From Crocinitomicaceae bacterium (GTDB lineage: Bacteria > Bacteroidota > Bacteroidia > Flavobacteriales_D > Crocinitomicaceae), in NCBI GenBank assembly GCA_020635955.1, contig JACJYW010000007.1, forward strand, positions 248,001 to 312,000: a stretch of 64,000 nucleotides of DNA, written 5' to 3'. The translations under genes and the position numbers were made by a program. Position 1 is the first letter of the stretch; every line of letters begins with the position of its first letter. Positions 17,118 to 25,594 of this stretch are shown here, piece by piece. Below the pieces are notes generated by a model. That model was not told the origin of the DNA, did not search any database, and worked only from the letters and a program-made list of their open reading frames with translations.

Positions 17118-17879
17118 ATGGCAGGAGCAGCTACAGAAATCGATTCGGCACAGGCGTGGGGCGGTGGATGGAGATCACCGTTTAATGTCAGCTATGGAAA
17201 ATTAATGATGTGGTTCTTTCTGATTTCAGATGGACTTACATTCGGAGGGCTGTTAACAGCACTTGGATTTGCTAAGTTCGCTAATCCTGAAACAGCAGGA
17301 AGCTGGCCAATGGGAGAGGAAGTGTTTACACACATTCCATTTTCTCATGGACACAACCCACTTCTTTATGTAGCATTTATGACGTTCATTTTGATCGTTT
17401 CATCAGTAACAATGGTGTTAGCCGTTGAAGCTGGTCACAGAATGGACAAAAAGAAAGTGATCTTTTGGATGTTGTTGACTGTTGTAGGTGGTTTGATCTT
17501 CTTGTTCTCTCAAGTTTGGGAGTGGTCAACATTTATTGCTGGTTACGACGGAGATCTTTCTACATGGGCAGATAATGCCACATTGCTTCACAGCCCATAC
17601 GGAGGTGAATTTGCAACCGAAATGCATCACGGACATGAAGTGAAAGTAATGGTTTCACAAGGTCCTACCTTATATGCAAATTTCTTCTTCTTCATTACTG
17701 GATTCCACGGGTTCCACGTATTTACGGGAGTATTATTTAATGCATTAGTTCTTCGAAATGTTATTCGAGGGGTTTACCACAAAAGAGGACATTATGAAAT
17801 GGTTGAGAAAGTTGGTCTTTACTGGCACTTTGTCGACTTGGTTTGGGTATTTGTATTTACCTTCTTCTATTTAGTTTAA
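17118..17879 (+). CDS. coxC: cytochrome c oxidase subunit III
   Basis: This 253-residue membrane protein has the seven-helix pattern of haem-copper oxidase subunit III. Recognisable pieces are KLMMWFFLISDGLTFGGLL at the N-terminus, FLFSQVWEWSTFI in the middle, FFITGFHGFHVFTGVLFN, and the C-terminal GLYWHFVDLVWVFVFTFFY. A His-rich loop (EMHHGHEVKV) lies between helices, in a region that varies among Bacteroidota. It is the standard subunit, unlike the preceding gene. It is followed by a subunit IV-like gene 26 bases later. Confidence 0.92.
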   Translation: MAGAATEIDSAQAWGGGWRSPFNVSYGKLMMWFFLISDGLTFGGLLTALGFAKFANPETAGSWPMGEEVFTHIPFSHGHNPLLYVAFMTFILIVSSVTMVLAVEAGHRMDKKKVIFWMLLTVVGGLIFLFSQVWEWSTFIAGYDGDLSTWADNATLLHSPYGGEFATEMHHGHEVKVMVSQGPTLYANFFFFITGFHGFHVFTGVLFNALVLRNVIRGVYHKRGHYEMVEKVGLYWHFVDLVWVFVFTFFYLV

Positions 17880-17905
17880 TTACAATTGATAAAATTCATT
17901 GAATC

Positions 17906-18280
17906 ATGGAAAGAGATGACATTGTAGAATATTCGTTACATGCACACCATTCTGATGAAGACGGTAAAAAGATCAGAAAGAAGATTTGGATTGTAACAGC
18001 AATTTTATCAATAATTACAATTATTGAAGTTGGTGTTGGTATCGCTTTACCTAAAGCAGAAGTTTCTACCGGACTTTGGACAGCAATTAAATATGGTTAT
18101 ATCTTATTGACATTAGTAAAGGCAGGATACATTGTTATGGTGTTCATGCACTTAGGTGATGAGGTAAGAACATTGAGAAGAATGATCTTGTGGCCATACG
18201 CTATCTTTATCCTTTATTTGATCTTTATTTGTCTTACTGAAGCATCTTCAGTACACAACTACTGGTCAAGCTTCCATTAA
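17906..18280 (+). CDS. cytochrome c oxidase subunit IV family protein
   Basis: This 124-residue protein has three hydrophobic segments, at roughly residues 30-50, 65-85 and 92-115, and the family element KAGYIVMVFMHLGDE. It belongs to the CyoD/COX4-prokaryotic group, a small subunit that assists oxidase assembly or stability. The N-terminal head is charged and His-containing (SLHAHHSDEDG). Its position directly after coxC is the normal arrangement. Confidence 0.88.
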   Translation: MERDDIVEYSLHAHHSDEDGKKIRKKIWIVTAILSIITIIEVGVGIALPKAEVSTGLWTAIKYGYILLTLVKAGYIVMVFMHLGDEVRTLRRMILWPYAIFILYLIFICLTEASSVHNYWSSFH

Positions 18281-18292
18281 TCTGATTTTAGA

Positions 18293-19018
18293 ATGCCGGG
18301 ATTTAAAAGAGTCCTGACGATTTTACTGATCGTTTTGGGGCCTGGAATTGTTATCTATATTCTAGCCACCAATCTTCGGAATAAGTTTGTTGATCTCCCC
18401 TATTTAGGAGAATGGACTTACACTTATGATGAGAATGGTAAAGCCACAGACTCTTCAGCATTCATAGTCCCAGAATTTGAGTTGACAAAATTTGATGGAA
18501 CGGTCATAAATCGTGATTCCATCAGAGATAAATTTATAGTGCTCACTACCATGCAACCTATGTGTCCTGAAATGGATTCTTGCGGTATGAGTATGTATTT
18601 ATTCAACGAGATCTTTTTTGCCAAACTGGTTAAAAACCAATCGAATTATAGTGACGTTAAAGTCTTATCCATATTAACAACAGTAGATGGTGATTCCATA
18701 TCTACAGGACCAACAGAAAAGCTAAAAGAAGAAGTGGCTGGATATGATCCAGGTATTTGGTGGATGACATACGGTGACCCTACACCATTATTTTCTTGGG
18801 ATTATTATGGCAAGAACTTCATGGACCAACCTGCAAGTGCTGAATCAGGGGAAATTGGAAAGAAAGCTTTTGTTAGCAGTCTTGTTCTAATTGACAAAGT
18901 AGGACATATTAGAGGCGTTTCTGGTGCAAAAAGAGATTCGGATATCAGGAATTTCTTTGACCTTATTAAAATCCTGAAAAAGGTTGATTTTGATGCAAAG
19001 AGAGCTAATGATAAATAG
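18293..19018 (+). CDS. divergent Sco-like thioredoxin-fold protein
   Basis: This 241-residue protein has an N-terminal membrane anchor (about residues 8-26) and a Sco-type thioredoxin-fold domain. The copper/redox motif is altered: Cys91 and Cys97 in PMCPEMDSCG give CX5C instead of the CX3C of Sco1, and the C-terminal His that completes the copper site is not found in the matching segment AFVSSLVLIDKVGHIRG. It therefore may not bind copper in the Sco manner, and could act as a thiol reductase or a partner of the normal Sco encoded next. It lies 12 bases after the subunit IV gene. Confidence 0.7.
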   Translation: MPGFKRVLTILLIVLGPGIVIYILATNLRNKFVDLPYLGEWTYTYDENGKATDSSAFIVPEFELTKFDGTVINRDSIRDKFIVLTTMQPMCPEMDSCGMSMYLFNEIFFAKLVKNQSNYSDVKVLSILTTVDGDSISTGPTEKLKEEVAGYDPGIWWMTYGDPTPLFSWDYYGKNFMDQPASAESGEIGKKAFVSSLVLIDKVGHIRGVSGAKRDSDIRNFFDLIKILKKVDFDAKRANDK

Positions 19019-19019
19019 C

Positions 19020-19027
19020 TACTTTTG
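19020..19027 (+). promoter_or_regulatory. possible internal -7 element before sco
   Basis: TACTTTTG fits TAnnTTTG and lies 20 bases before the sco ATG, overlapping the end of the preceding gene region. No TTG is found at the right -33 spacing, so it is a weak candidate for an internal promoter. Confidence 0.3.
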
Positions 19028-19047
19028 TACATCAAACATTTCTAATA

Positions 19048-19704
19048 ATGAATAAGATATTTCCTTTTGTACTGTTAACAATTATCTTGATTTCATGTGG
19101 CGGTAACGGTTCTGAAACCAATGAGACTGACGAAACAATAGTGGATGTATATACCCCACTTCCTTATATTGGTTTGCATGATATCGATTTGGAAGACACC
19201 ATCTATCATACAGTTCCTCCATTTCAACTTATTGACCAGGATAGTAATCAGTTCTCCAATGCAGATGTAGAAGGAAAAGTACATGTTGCCAATTTCTTCT
19301 TTACTAGTTGCCCTTCTATTTGCCCAGCTATGATAGAGCAAATGAAAAGATTACAGGAGATGACGAATGACATTGACGAATTAATTATCCTCTCTCATAC
19401 CATAGATCCGGAAAGAGATACCTTACCTAAACTCAGAAAATATATTGCAGATCGTAATATTGACACCCATAATTGGCATTTCTTGTGGGGTGATAGAGAA
19501 TACATCCATTGGTTGGGCGAAGAAGGTTATATGATCAATGCCATGGAAGACGAACAAGCTGAAGGTGGATTTTTACATTCTGAACATTTTGTTTTGATCG
19601 ATCGTGAAGGTCATATAAGAGGATTATACACTGGAACTGACACAGAGGAGGTTAACAAATTAAATGAAGACATCAGAAAACTGATCAAGAATGAATACAA
19701 CTAA
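19048..19704 (+). CDS. Sco1/SenC family copper chaperone lipoprotein
   Basis: This 218-residue protein begins with a lipoprotein signal ending ILISC (Cys17). The Sco domain carries FFTSCPSICPAM, with the CX3C copper ligands at Cys88 and Cys92, and a later His in FLHSEHFVLIDREGHIRG, so all metal ligands are present. Sco proteins deliver copper to the CuA site of cytochrome oxidase or keep its cysteines reduced, at the periplasmic face. Together with the divergent copy upstream this operon encodes two Sco-like proteins. The last 14 bases overlap the DUF420 gene. Confidence 0.92.
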   Translation: MNKIFPFVLLTIILISCGGNGSETNETDETIVDVYTPLPYIGLHDIDLEDTIYHTVPPFQLIDQDSNQFSNADVEGKVHVANFFFTSCPSICPAMIEQMKRLQEMTNDIDELIILSHTIDPERDTLPKLRKYIADRNIDTHNWHFLWGDREYIHWLGEEGYMINAMEDEQAEGGFLHSEHFVLIDREGHIRGLYTGTDTEEVNKLNEDIRKLIKNEYN

Positions 19705-20260
19705 TGATCTCGAAAAAAAATACAAGCCCTATGTAATTGCGGTCTCTATTGCAGTGCCTGCTGCTGTTGTCGTGCTTTTTAATGTATCAATTGAAGGAGT
19801 TGATCTGGGATTCTTACCTCCTATTTATGCAGGAATCAATGGATTAACTGCATTGCTTCTGATTTTGGCTGTAGTTAGTATTAAACAAGGTAAAAAAGAA
19901 CGTCATCAAAAATTAATGACTGTATCTGTGGGTCTTTCGTTATTGTTTCTTCTTTGCTACGTAGCGTATCACATGACTTCTGAAAGTACTGTTTATGGAG
20001 ATATAGATCACAACGGCTTGAGGGATGCTTCTGAATTGGCTACGGTTGGTTCTTCTTTGTACATCTACACATTCTTTTTACTAAGTCATATCCTATTAAG
20101 CCTTGTAGTATTACCACTAGTTCTGATGACTTATCTTAAAGGATGGAGCAATAATCTCATCTCACATAAAAAATGGGCTAAGATCACTTTTCCAATCTGG
20201 TTATACGTAGCGATCACGGGTGTAGTAGTGTATTTAATGATCAGCCCTTATTACGCTTAG
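19691..20260 (+). CDS. DUF420 family membrane protein
   Basis: This 189-residue polytopic protein (about five membrane segments) has conserved histidines in ERHQKLM, YVAYHMTSES, LSHILLS and ISHKKWAKITFPIWLYVAITG, the pattern of DUF420. The family is regularly found beside Sco and cytochrome oxidase genes and is thought to help oxidase assembly, although the biochemical role is not established. An acidic loop (YGDIDHNGLRDASEL) lies between helices. It ends the oxidase operon, and its stop overlaps the stop of the convergent barrel gene. Confidence 0.88.
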   Translation: MNTTNDLEKKYKPYVIAVSIAVPAAVVVLFNVSIEGVDLGFLPPIYAGINGLTALLLILAVVSIKQGKKERHQKLMTVSVGLSLLFLLCYVAYHMTSESTVYGDIDHNGLRDASELATVGSSLYIYTFFLLSHILLSLVVLPLVLMTYLKGWSNNLISHKKWAKITFPIWLYVAITGVVVYLMISPYYA

Positions 20261-21084
20261 AAATTGGCTTGAAAATCGCACACCTTATACTTAAATGGTT
20301 TAAAGGTGAGCATAATGCCATAGAACGCATACCAGTCCTTAGTATTTGAATTTCCACGGTTATAACCTGTTCTGTTCACACCGTCTATTGAAGGATTGGC
20401 CAACTCTGCAGCCAAGGGGCCGTTCTCAGCAGAAAGAATATCAGAATCAACATAATTTCCAGACACGTCATCCAGGAAATCGGTAAAGGTTTTTCTAATA
20501 CCATATTCAATAGACATGGCTAATCTCTTTTTCAAATTGAATTTTACCCCTATTCCAATTGGCATTGAAACCTGATTTAAATTGTATGGATTCTTATCTG
20601 ATAGTGATGTTCCTTGTCCTTCTGTACCTAAGGATCTAAGTTCAATATCACTACCATTATGAGATGTCATTGGATTCATTCTGAAGTAAGCCAGTTCATA
20701 AAAGAAGTAAGGACTGATGGGATACTTCATGTCGTTTATCCTATACTTGAAAAGATCTATTTCTACTCCAAATGCTACCTCTAAGATCTTCGACCTAAAA
20801 TTCAAATTACGATTTACCTGTACCTGATCACTAGCTTTGGCATCATCCGCCCATACATTACCATATGTACCTGTTAATCTTAATGAAGCTCGTGTAGAAA
20901 GATTATATCTGAAAATAGCCCCAAAAGCAGGCTTACTGTAAACAAAATGTTTGGTTGGATTAAGATCACCTATATAATAGCCTTCTCCTCCCATTACGCC
21001 TAATTCAAAACGCGCACGGAATGCTTGAGCATTTGCATTACCCAAAGAGGCAAAAGCCAATAATATGACCAAAAATAATCGCAT
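20257..21084 (-). CDS. DUF6089/PorG-like outer-membrane protein (copy A)
   Basis: This 275-residue protein has a cleavable signal peptide (about 19 residues, ending NANA-QA) and is predicted to form a beta-barrel. The pattern GEGYYIGDLNPTK, then VQVNRNLNFRSKILEVAFG, then the C-terminal TFTDFLDDVSGNYVD is shared with the adjacent gene at 21090 and with PorG of the type IX secretion system. Several DUF6089 paralogues per genome are common, so this one need not be PorG itself. It lies five bases after the other copy on the same strand. Confidence 0.75.
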   Translation of the reverse strand: MRLFLVILLAFASLGNANAQAFRARFELGVMGGEGYYIGDLNPTKHFVYSKPAFGAIFRYNLSTRASLRLTGTYGNVWADDAKASDQVQVNRNLNFRSKILEVAFGVEIDLFKYRINDMKYPISPYFFYELAYFRMNPMTSHNGSDIELRSLGTEGQGTSLSDKNPYNLNQVSMPIGIGVKFNLKKRLAMSIEYGIRKTFTDFLDDVSGNYVDSDILSAENGPLAAELANPSIDGVNRTGYNRGNSNTKDWYAFYGIMLTFKPFKYKVCDFQANF

Positions 21085-21089
21085 TCAAC

Positions 21090-22016
21090 CTAGAACTTAG
21101 GAATAAAGGTTGCTCCCTGAGAAAAACGATAATTAACAGAAATTATTGCAAACATGTAGGCATCATTATATCTTGGATTACCTCTTTGCTTATATTCTAC
21201 CAAACCATTCGAATAATTTGAAACCCCATAATTACCATCCAATGGATCCAGGGCACGATTGGAAAGAATGGCTGCCTCTGTACCAGTAGCTGCTTCAATT
21301 TTAACTGGATCATAATACGTGGTACTCACATCATCAATGTAATCAGACAATGTATATCTTACTGTAAGATCAAAAGTTAGACTCCACTTTTTATCAATTA
21401 AGTATTTAGCTCCAATACCAAAGGGGATGTTCATTGTAATCTTTTTGTACGGATCTGGTCTTCCTGGCAATCCCTGACCTTCAGTATGTAACGGTTGAAG
21501 CGCATACCATTGCCCGTTTAACTGTGCTTTGGGATTAAACAAGGTCATTCCAATACCTGTTGTAAAATACGGCATGATGGTGAAAGCCTCATTTCCATGA
21601 ATAGAGCGAACTCCTGTCAATTTATATCTAGGTGATACTCTTTCACCCCAAGGGTATATTTCAGCAATTAGATTAAACTCACCAATCATGGATCTAAAAC
21701 TCAAATTCCGATTTTGGCGAACCAAATTTTTTGTCACAGCATCATCACCATGCAAATATCCCCAAAGTGCCGTTACCTTTCCAGAAATATTTGGCGTAAA
21801 CATGTACTTGTACCCTGCTATCAATGAAGGTCTGGTTGATCTTCCTTTTAGATCCTTAAAATAATGCGTTCCGATTCCCTTCGCACCTCCTAGATCGCCT
21901 AAGAAGTTAGAAACACCCACGCCAAATGATACTTCATGACGCACAAATCGCCATGACTGTGCCTCAGAGAAAAGAGGCATCAATGAGAGCATCACAAGTA
22001 TGAGTAGTCGTTTCAT
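21090..22016 (-). CDS. DUF6089/PorG-like outer-membrane protein (copy B)
   Basis: This 308-residue secreted barrel protein has a signal peptide ending SEA-QS. Its core matches copy A: NFLGDLGGAKGIGTHYFKD, LVRQNRNLSFRSMIGEFNL, MNIPFGIGAKYLIDKKWSL and YTLSDYIDDVSTTYYDP. The shared motifs in the same order point to tandem duplication followed by divergence. PorG, a known family member, is an outer-membrane part of the type IX secretion system. Four probable T9SS cargo genes elsewhere in the window make a secretion role plausible but not proven. Confidence 0.75.
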   Translation of the reverse strand: MKRLLILVMLSLMPLFSEAQSWRFVRHEVSFGVGVSNFLGDLGGAKGIGTHYFKDLKGRSTRPSLIAGYKYMFTPNISGKVTALWGYLHGDDAVTKNLVRQNRNLSFRSMIGEFNLIAEIYPWGERVSPRYKLTGVRSIHGNEAFTIMPYFTTGIGMTLFNPKAQLNGQWYALQPLHTEGQGLPGRPDPYKKITMNIPFGIGAKYLIDKKWSLTFDLTVRYTLSDYIDDVSTTYYDPVKIEAATGTEAAILSNRALDPLDGNYGVSNYSNGLVEYKQRGNPRYNDAYMFAIISVNYRFSQGATFIPKF

Positions 22017-22101
22017 TATTCCCTATTACGTAGACTTTTAGGTAAAGGTTTAACTAATTTACAGAGAATAAAGCCAGAGATAGGGTGAGATTTCGATAGT
22101 T

Positions 22102-22884
22102 TTAAACCATTAATCGTTGAGTGATGAAAACAAATTCATCAACGGAAAGCGTTTCCGGTCTTCTTTGAAAAAGATCATCATCCATATTCAAAGTAGTCTT
22201 AAGCTCATTCAACAAAGGCTTTAGACTGTTTCTCAAAGTCTTTCTTCTTTGATTAAAAGCCGTTTTTACTACCCTGATAAACAATCGTTCATCACAATCT
22301 AATTTATCTATATTATTCCGTTGGAGTCTAATTACGCCAGACTTTACTTTTGGTGGCGGAATAAAAACATGTTCATCAACGGTAAACAGGTATTCGATAT
22401 CATAATATGCCTGTAAAAGAACCGATAGGATACCATATTTCTTGGTTCCGGGTTTCTCAGCCACCCTTTCCGCAACTTCCTTTTGAAACATTCCCACCAC
22501 AAATGGTACCTGATCTTTATAATCAAGCACTTTGAAAAGGATCTGAGATGAAATGTTGTATGGAAAATTCCCTACAACAGCAAATCTTTCACCATTGAAC
22601 ATTGATGAAAGATCTTCTCTTAAGAAATCCCGCTCATAGATTCGCCCATGTAGTTCAGGAAAATTTTCTTCAAGATATTCTACTGACTCCGTGTCAATTT
22701 CGATTACGGATGTCGTAAACTGATCATATTTTAAAAGATGTTTGGTCAAAGCACCCATACCTGGGCCAATTTCAAGAACATTCTTTAGATCAACTGTATC
22801 AGCAATTGCCTCAGCTATTCTATACGATACTGAATCATCCTTTAAAAAGTGTTGTCCGAGGTGTTTTTTAGGTGCAACAGACAT
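22102..22884 (-). CDS. rsmA: 16S rRNA (adenine1518/1519-N6)-dimethyltransferase
   Basis: This 260-residue KsgA/Dim1 enzyme dimethylates two adjacent adenines in the 3' hairpin of 16S rRNA during small-subunit maturation. It starts with the family signature KKHLGQHFLKD and has the SAM motif VLEIGPGMGALTKHLL and the catalytic VVGNFPYNISSQIL. The C-terminal helical part includes AFNQRRKTLRNSLK. It is the last gene of a minus-strand run that starts at serS and lies two bases after the DUF4286 gene. Confidence 0.96.
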   Translation of the reverse strand: MSVAPKKHLGQHFLKDDSVSYRIAEAIADTVDLKNVLEIGPGMGALTKHLLKYDQFTTSVIEIDTESVEYLEENFPELHGRIYERDFLREDLSSMFNGERFAVVGNFPYNISSQILFKVLDYKDQVPFVVGMFQKEVAERVAEKPGTKKYGILSVLLQAYYDIEYLFTVDEHVFIPPPKVKSGVIRLQRNNIDKLDCDERLFIRVVKTAFNQRRKTLRNSLKPLLNELKTTLNMDDDLFQRRPETLSVDEFVFITQRLMV

Positions 22885-22886
22885 GA

Positions 22887-23195
22887 TCAGAATGTTTTAT
22901 CAACTCTTAACAAGGTTCGAAAGGCAACAAATTTACCTCCGTACCTGTTTGTATGATCCATTTGAAGTTTCGGAGCAAAATCTCTTTGATATTCATCTAA
23001 TGTATCCATGTCTTTACAGAGATATTGAATAGAATATGATCTCCCACCCTCTTCCTCTGCAAGAATCCTTGAAAATCTTGCTTCTAAAAACAATCCCGTA
23101 TCCATGACATCTTTGATGTGAACGTTAGTCATCCAATCAAACCAATCATCATGAACATCTTCATCTATATTTACGGTAACGTTATATATGATCAT
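22887..23195 (-). CDS. DUF4286 family protein
   Basis: This 102-residue soluble protein starts MIIYNVTVNIDEDVHDDW and contains HIKDVMDTGLFLEARFSRIL and a C-terminal YGGKFVAFRTLL, which identify DUF4286, a small ferredoxin-like-fold family common in Bacteroidota. The function is unknown. It sits between a TPR protein (overlap of four bases) and rsmA (two-base gap), an arrangement often seen in this phylum, so coupling to rRNA or ribosome biogenesis is possible but speculative. Confidence 0.85.
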   Translation of the reverse strand: MIIYNVTVNIDEDVHDDWFDWMTNVHIKDVMDTGLFLEARFSRILAEEEGGRSYSIQYLCKDMDTLDEYQRDFAPKLQMDHTNRYGGKFVAFRTLLRVDKTF

Positions 23196-25024
23196 ATTGC
23201 TGCATTAAGGGCATTAAATCTTGCTCTGGCTTCGGCAACATATAGGCTACCTTTAAAGTCAAATAGGATCTTTTTATAATATTCTGCTGCCTTTTCTTTA
23301 TCTCCTATCTTCAACTCATAGATCCTGGCAATTCTGTAAGTGGCGTCATCACCTAAAATATCATGTGCATAAGAGGATGAAACGACATCATACATCTCAA
23401 TAGCTTTATCCCATTGTTGCTGAGCTTCATAGATCTCTCCCTTTTTGAAGAGTACTTCATCTGCCAGACTATGAAAAGGATATTTCTTCTCAAGACTATC
23501 CAACATGGATAAGGCCTCTTCAAATTTATTCTGTTGTAGCAAAAGGTCAGCATTTGCAAACATTTGAACGGGAGCACGAGTTGTATCAATTCCTAAATTA
23601 TCTTGTAATAAAAGCGATAATTGCATGGCATCATTCGCTATTAATTTAGAGGTACTTGCTTTCAAAACATCTAATTGCGCCTTGGCATATTCAAATTCGC
23701 CATCATAATAAAACACCCTTGCATTTTTGTATTTGGCTTCGTGACCCAATGGATCTTCAGAAAATTGTTTCTCCACTTGCATATATAACAAACTGGCATC
23801 CCATATTCTATTCGAAACAACATAAATATCTCCCAACAATATCTTCAAAACACCCTTTTGGGATGGAGAAATGTTCAACACTAATGCCTCTTGAACCAGT
23901 GCTTCAGCTTTCACTGGCTCATTCATATAAAATGCATAGATCTGCGCCAATTGCATCAATATCCCAATAGTAGACTGATCTTTACCCAGATCATTTAGTG
24001 CATTTTCATAAGCCGTTGCCACCGTTTGTAAATCTTCAAATGTGTATGATTTTCGGTTAGTGATCTGATCAAATCCTATTTTTAAATTTCTCTCAATTGC
24101 ACGAGTATAATAAGGAGAGACTCTACCCAGTTCAATGATATACTCATAGGCTTTTGATGCTGAAGAATAAGCTTCATTCACCTCACAGATCTCACCGATT
24201 TCATAAACTTTCTTTCCTTTTAATCCTAATCGCTTATCTAATGCCTTTGCCTGAATGACCGCGCCTGGAAATTCCTTTTTTTGCAAATAGAACCAGATCA
24301 GCATTTCACTATAATAGTTTTTATCCGGGTCTTTTTGGGTGCGAACCAGTAGCTCTTCTTTTAAAAGTCGTACCATCTCAGAATCCTCTTCAAAATCAAT
24401 TATTCTGGATAGATAATTCTGAACAGTGGCTAGATAAACCTGACTATAATCTAATAGATTCAAGTATTCCTGGATCATTTTATCAGGTTCATCCAACAAT
24501 GAATAGATCTCTGCTAATTCCAATTGATACTGATACCCCTGCTTAACCTGCTTACGCCCTTTTAAATAAGTAGCGAGAGCAAAATCATACTTTCCTCTGA
24601 TCTTAAAAGCTTTTCCCAAACGTGTGATCTGGCTTTGAACAGCACCACAATCCTCTATCATTTGTTCATAAAGTGCCTTTGCTTCTTCTTGTCGCTCTGT
24701 TTCTTCGTACACCTGACCCAACATGAAATGAGCTTCAATATCAAAAGGATCTTGCTTGGTTTGCTTTAAAGTCAACTTCTCAGCTTCATCAAATTTTTTC
24801 TGATAAAAAAGGCAGAGAAAATATTTTTCAAAATGAACAGGACTTTTGTATTTTTTATAGGCGGTTTTGTAGTACTCTTCGGCTTTTTCGTATTCCCCTT
24901 TATTAAAGTAATGATCTGCTAGTTTAGTGTCATTATCTCTGGGTTGAGCAATAGAATAGTGAGCTGTTGTAGTAAACAACAGAAGAAAAAAGATCAATAC
25001 TATATTACTCTTCTTTAGGTTCAT
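23192..25024 (-). CDS. secreted tetratricopeptide repeat protein
   Basis: This 610-residue protein has an N-terminal signal peptide (about 26 residues, ending SIAQ) followed by many TPR units along its whole length, for example YFNKGEYEKAEEYYKTAYKK, FMLGQVYEETERQEEAKALY and VLFKKGEIYEAQQQWDKAIE. It is expected to be periplasmic and to act as a protein-protein interaction scaffold. The last repeats resemble outer-membrane assembly TPR lipoproteins in style, but there is no lipobox. It overlaps the lipoprotein gene upstream by 20 bases and DUF4286 downstream by four. Confidence 0.85.
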   Translation of the reverse strand: MNLKKSNIVLIFFLLLFTTTAHYSIAQPRDNDTKLADHYFNKGEYEKAEEYYKTAYKKYKSPVHFEKYFLCLFYQKKFDEAEKLTLKQTKQDPFDIEAHFMLGQVYEETERQEEAKALYEQMIEDCGAVQSQITRLGKAFKIRGKYDFALATYLKGRKQVKQGYQYQLELAEIYSLLDEPDKMIQEYLNLLDYSQVYLATVQNYLSRIIDFEEDSEMVRLLKEELLVRTQKDPDKNYYSEMLIWFYLQKKEFPGAVIQAKALDKRLGLKGKKVYEIGEICEVNEAYSSASKAYEYIIELGRVSPYYTRAIERNLKIGFDQITNRKSYTFEDLQTVATAYENALNDLGKDQSTIGILMQLAQIYAFYMNEPVKAEALVQEALVLNISPSQKGVLKILLGDIYVVSNRIWDASLLYMQVEKQFSEDPLGHEAKYKNARVFYYDGEFEYAKAQLDVLKASTSKLIANDAMQLSLLLQDNLGIDTTRAPVQMFANADLLLQQNKFEEALSMLDSLEKKYPFHSLADEVLFKKGEIYEAQQQWDKAIEMYDVVSSSYAHDILGDDATYRIARIYELKIGDKEKAAEYYKKILFDFKGSLYVAEARARFNALNAAI

Positions 25025-25565
25025 TTTTAATCTGCTCTATCAAAGCATCAATTACCGGTACAGCTGAGTAGTAAAATAGTTTCTGTAATTCCTGCATTTC
25101 ATAAAAATTCGTGAAAGCCAAATTAAGATCATTAAATGCATTCACCTCAACTTCTACATACTGTTTCACTTTTTCTTCACTCAACACACCATTTGTAATA
25201 TCAGACTTTAAATTATTCAATTGCTTACGAGTAGCAGGAAATTCATTCGTAAAAGTTTCTTTTTGTACTTCTCGATTTTGCAACTGTTTTCTAATTCCTT
25301 TACACTCTGTCATTCGCATTCCTATTTCTCTTGACAAAGTATCAGGGTAATAATATTTATGTATTGAATCTTCGTTTGCTTTAACGTGATTAACCATCAA
25401 GGTTAAACTATCAAATTCTATTCCGTTAAATACTTCTTCCAAAGAATCCAACATTGTCAAACAAGAATCAATTTGAGCAATTTCTGCTTTATACTTACTT
25501 GAAGGACTGCAGGCAGAAAATAAAGAAAGAACTAAAGCCAATAAAGCGGGAAAAAACAATTTCAT
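25005..25565 (-). CDS. helical lipoprotein of unknown function
   Basis: This 186-residue protein has a lipoprotein signal with Cys19 in LFSACSPSS. The mature part is strongly charged and predicted helical, probably coiled-coil, with stretches such as IAQIDSCLTMLDSLEEVF and EMRKQLQNREVQKE-like sequence. I do not recognise a family. Its 3' end overlaps the TPR gene, and it begins 29 bases after serS, so it belongs to the serS to rsmA transcription unit. A periplasmic partner of the TPR protein is a reasonable guess. Confidence 0.7.
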   Translation of the reverse strand: MKLFFPALLALVLSLFSACSPSSKYKAEIAQIDSCLTMLDSLEEVFNGIEFDSLTLMVNHVKANEDSIHKYYYPDTLSREIGMRMTECKGIRKQLQNREVQKETFTNEFPATRKQLNNLKSDITNGVLSEEKVKQYVEVEVNAFNDLNLAFTNFYEMQELQKLFYYSAVPVIDALIEQIKNEPKEE

Positions 25566-25594
25566 ATAACTTAAACTAAATTTTTAAAGTGTTA

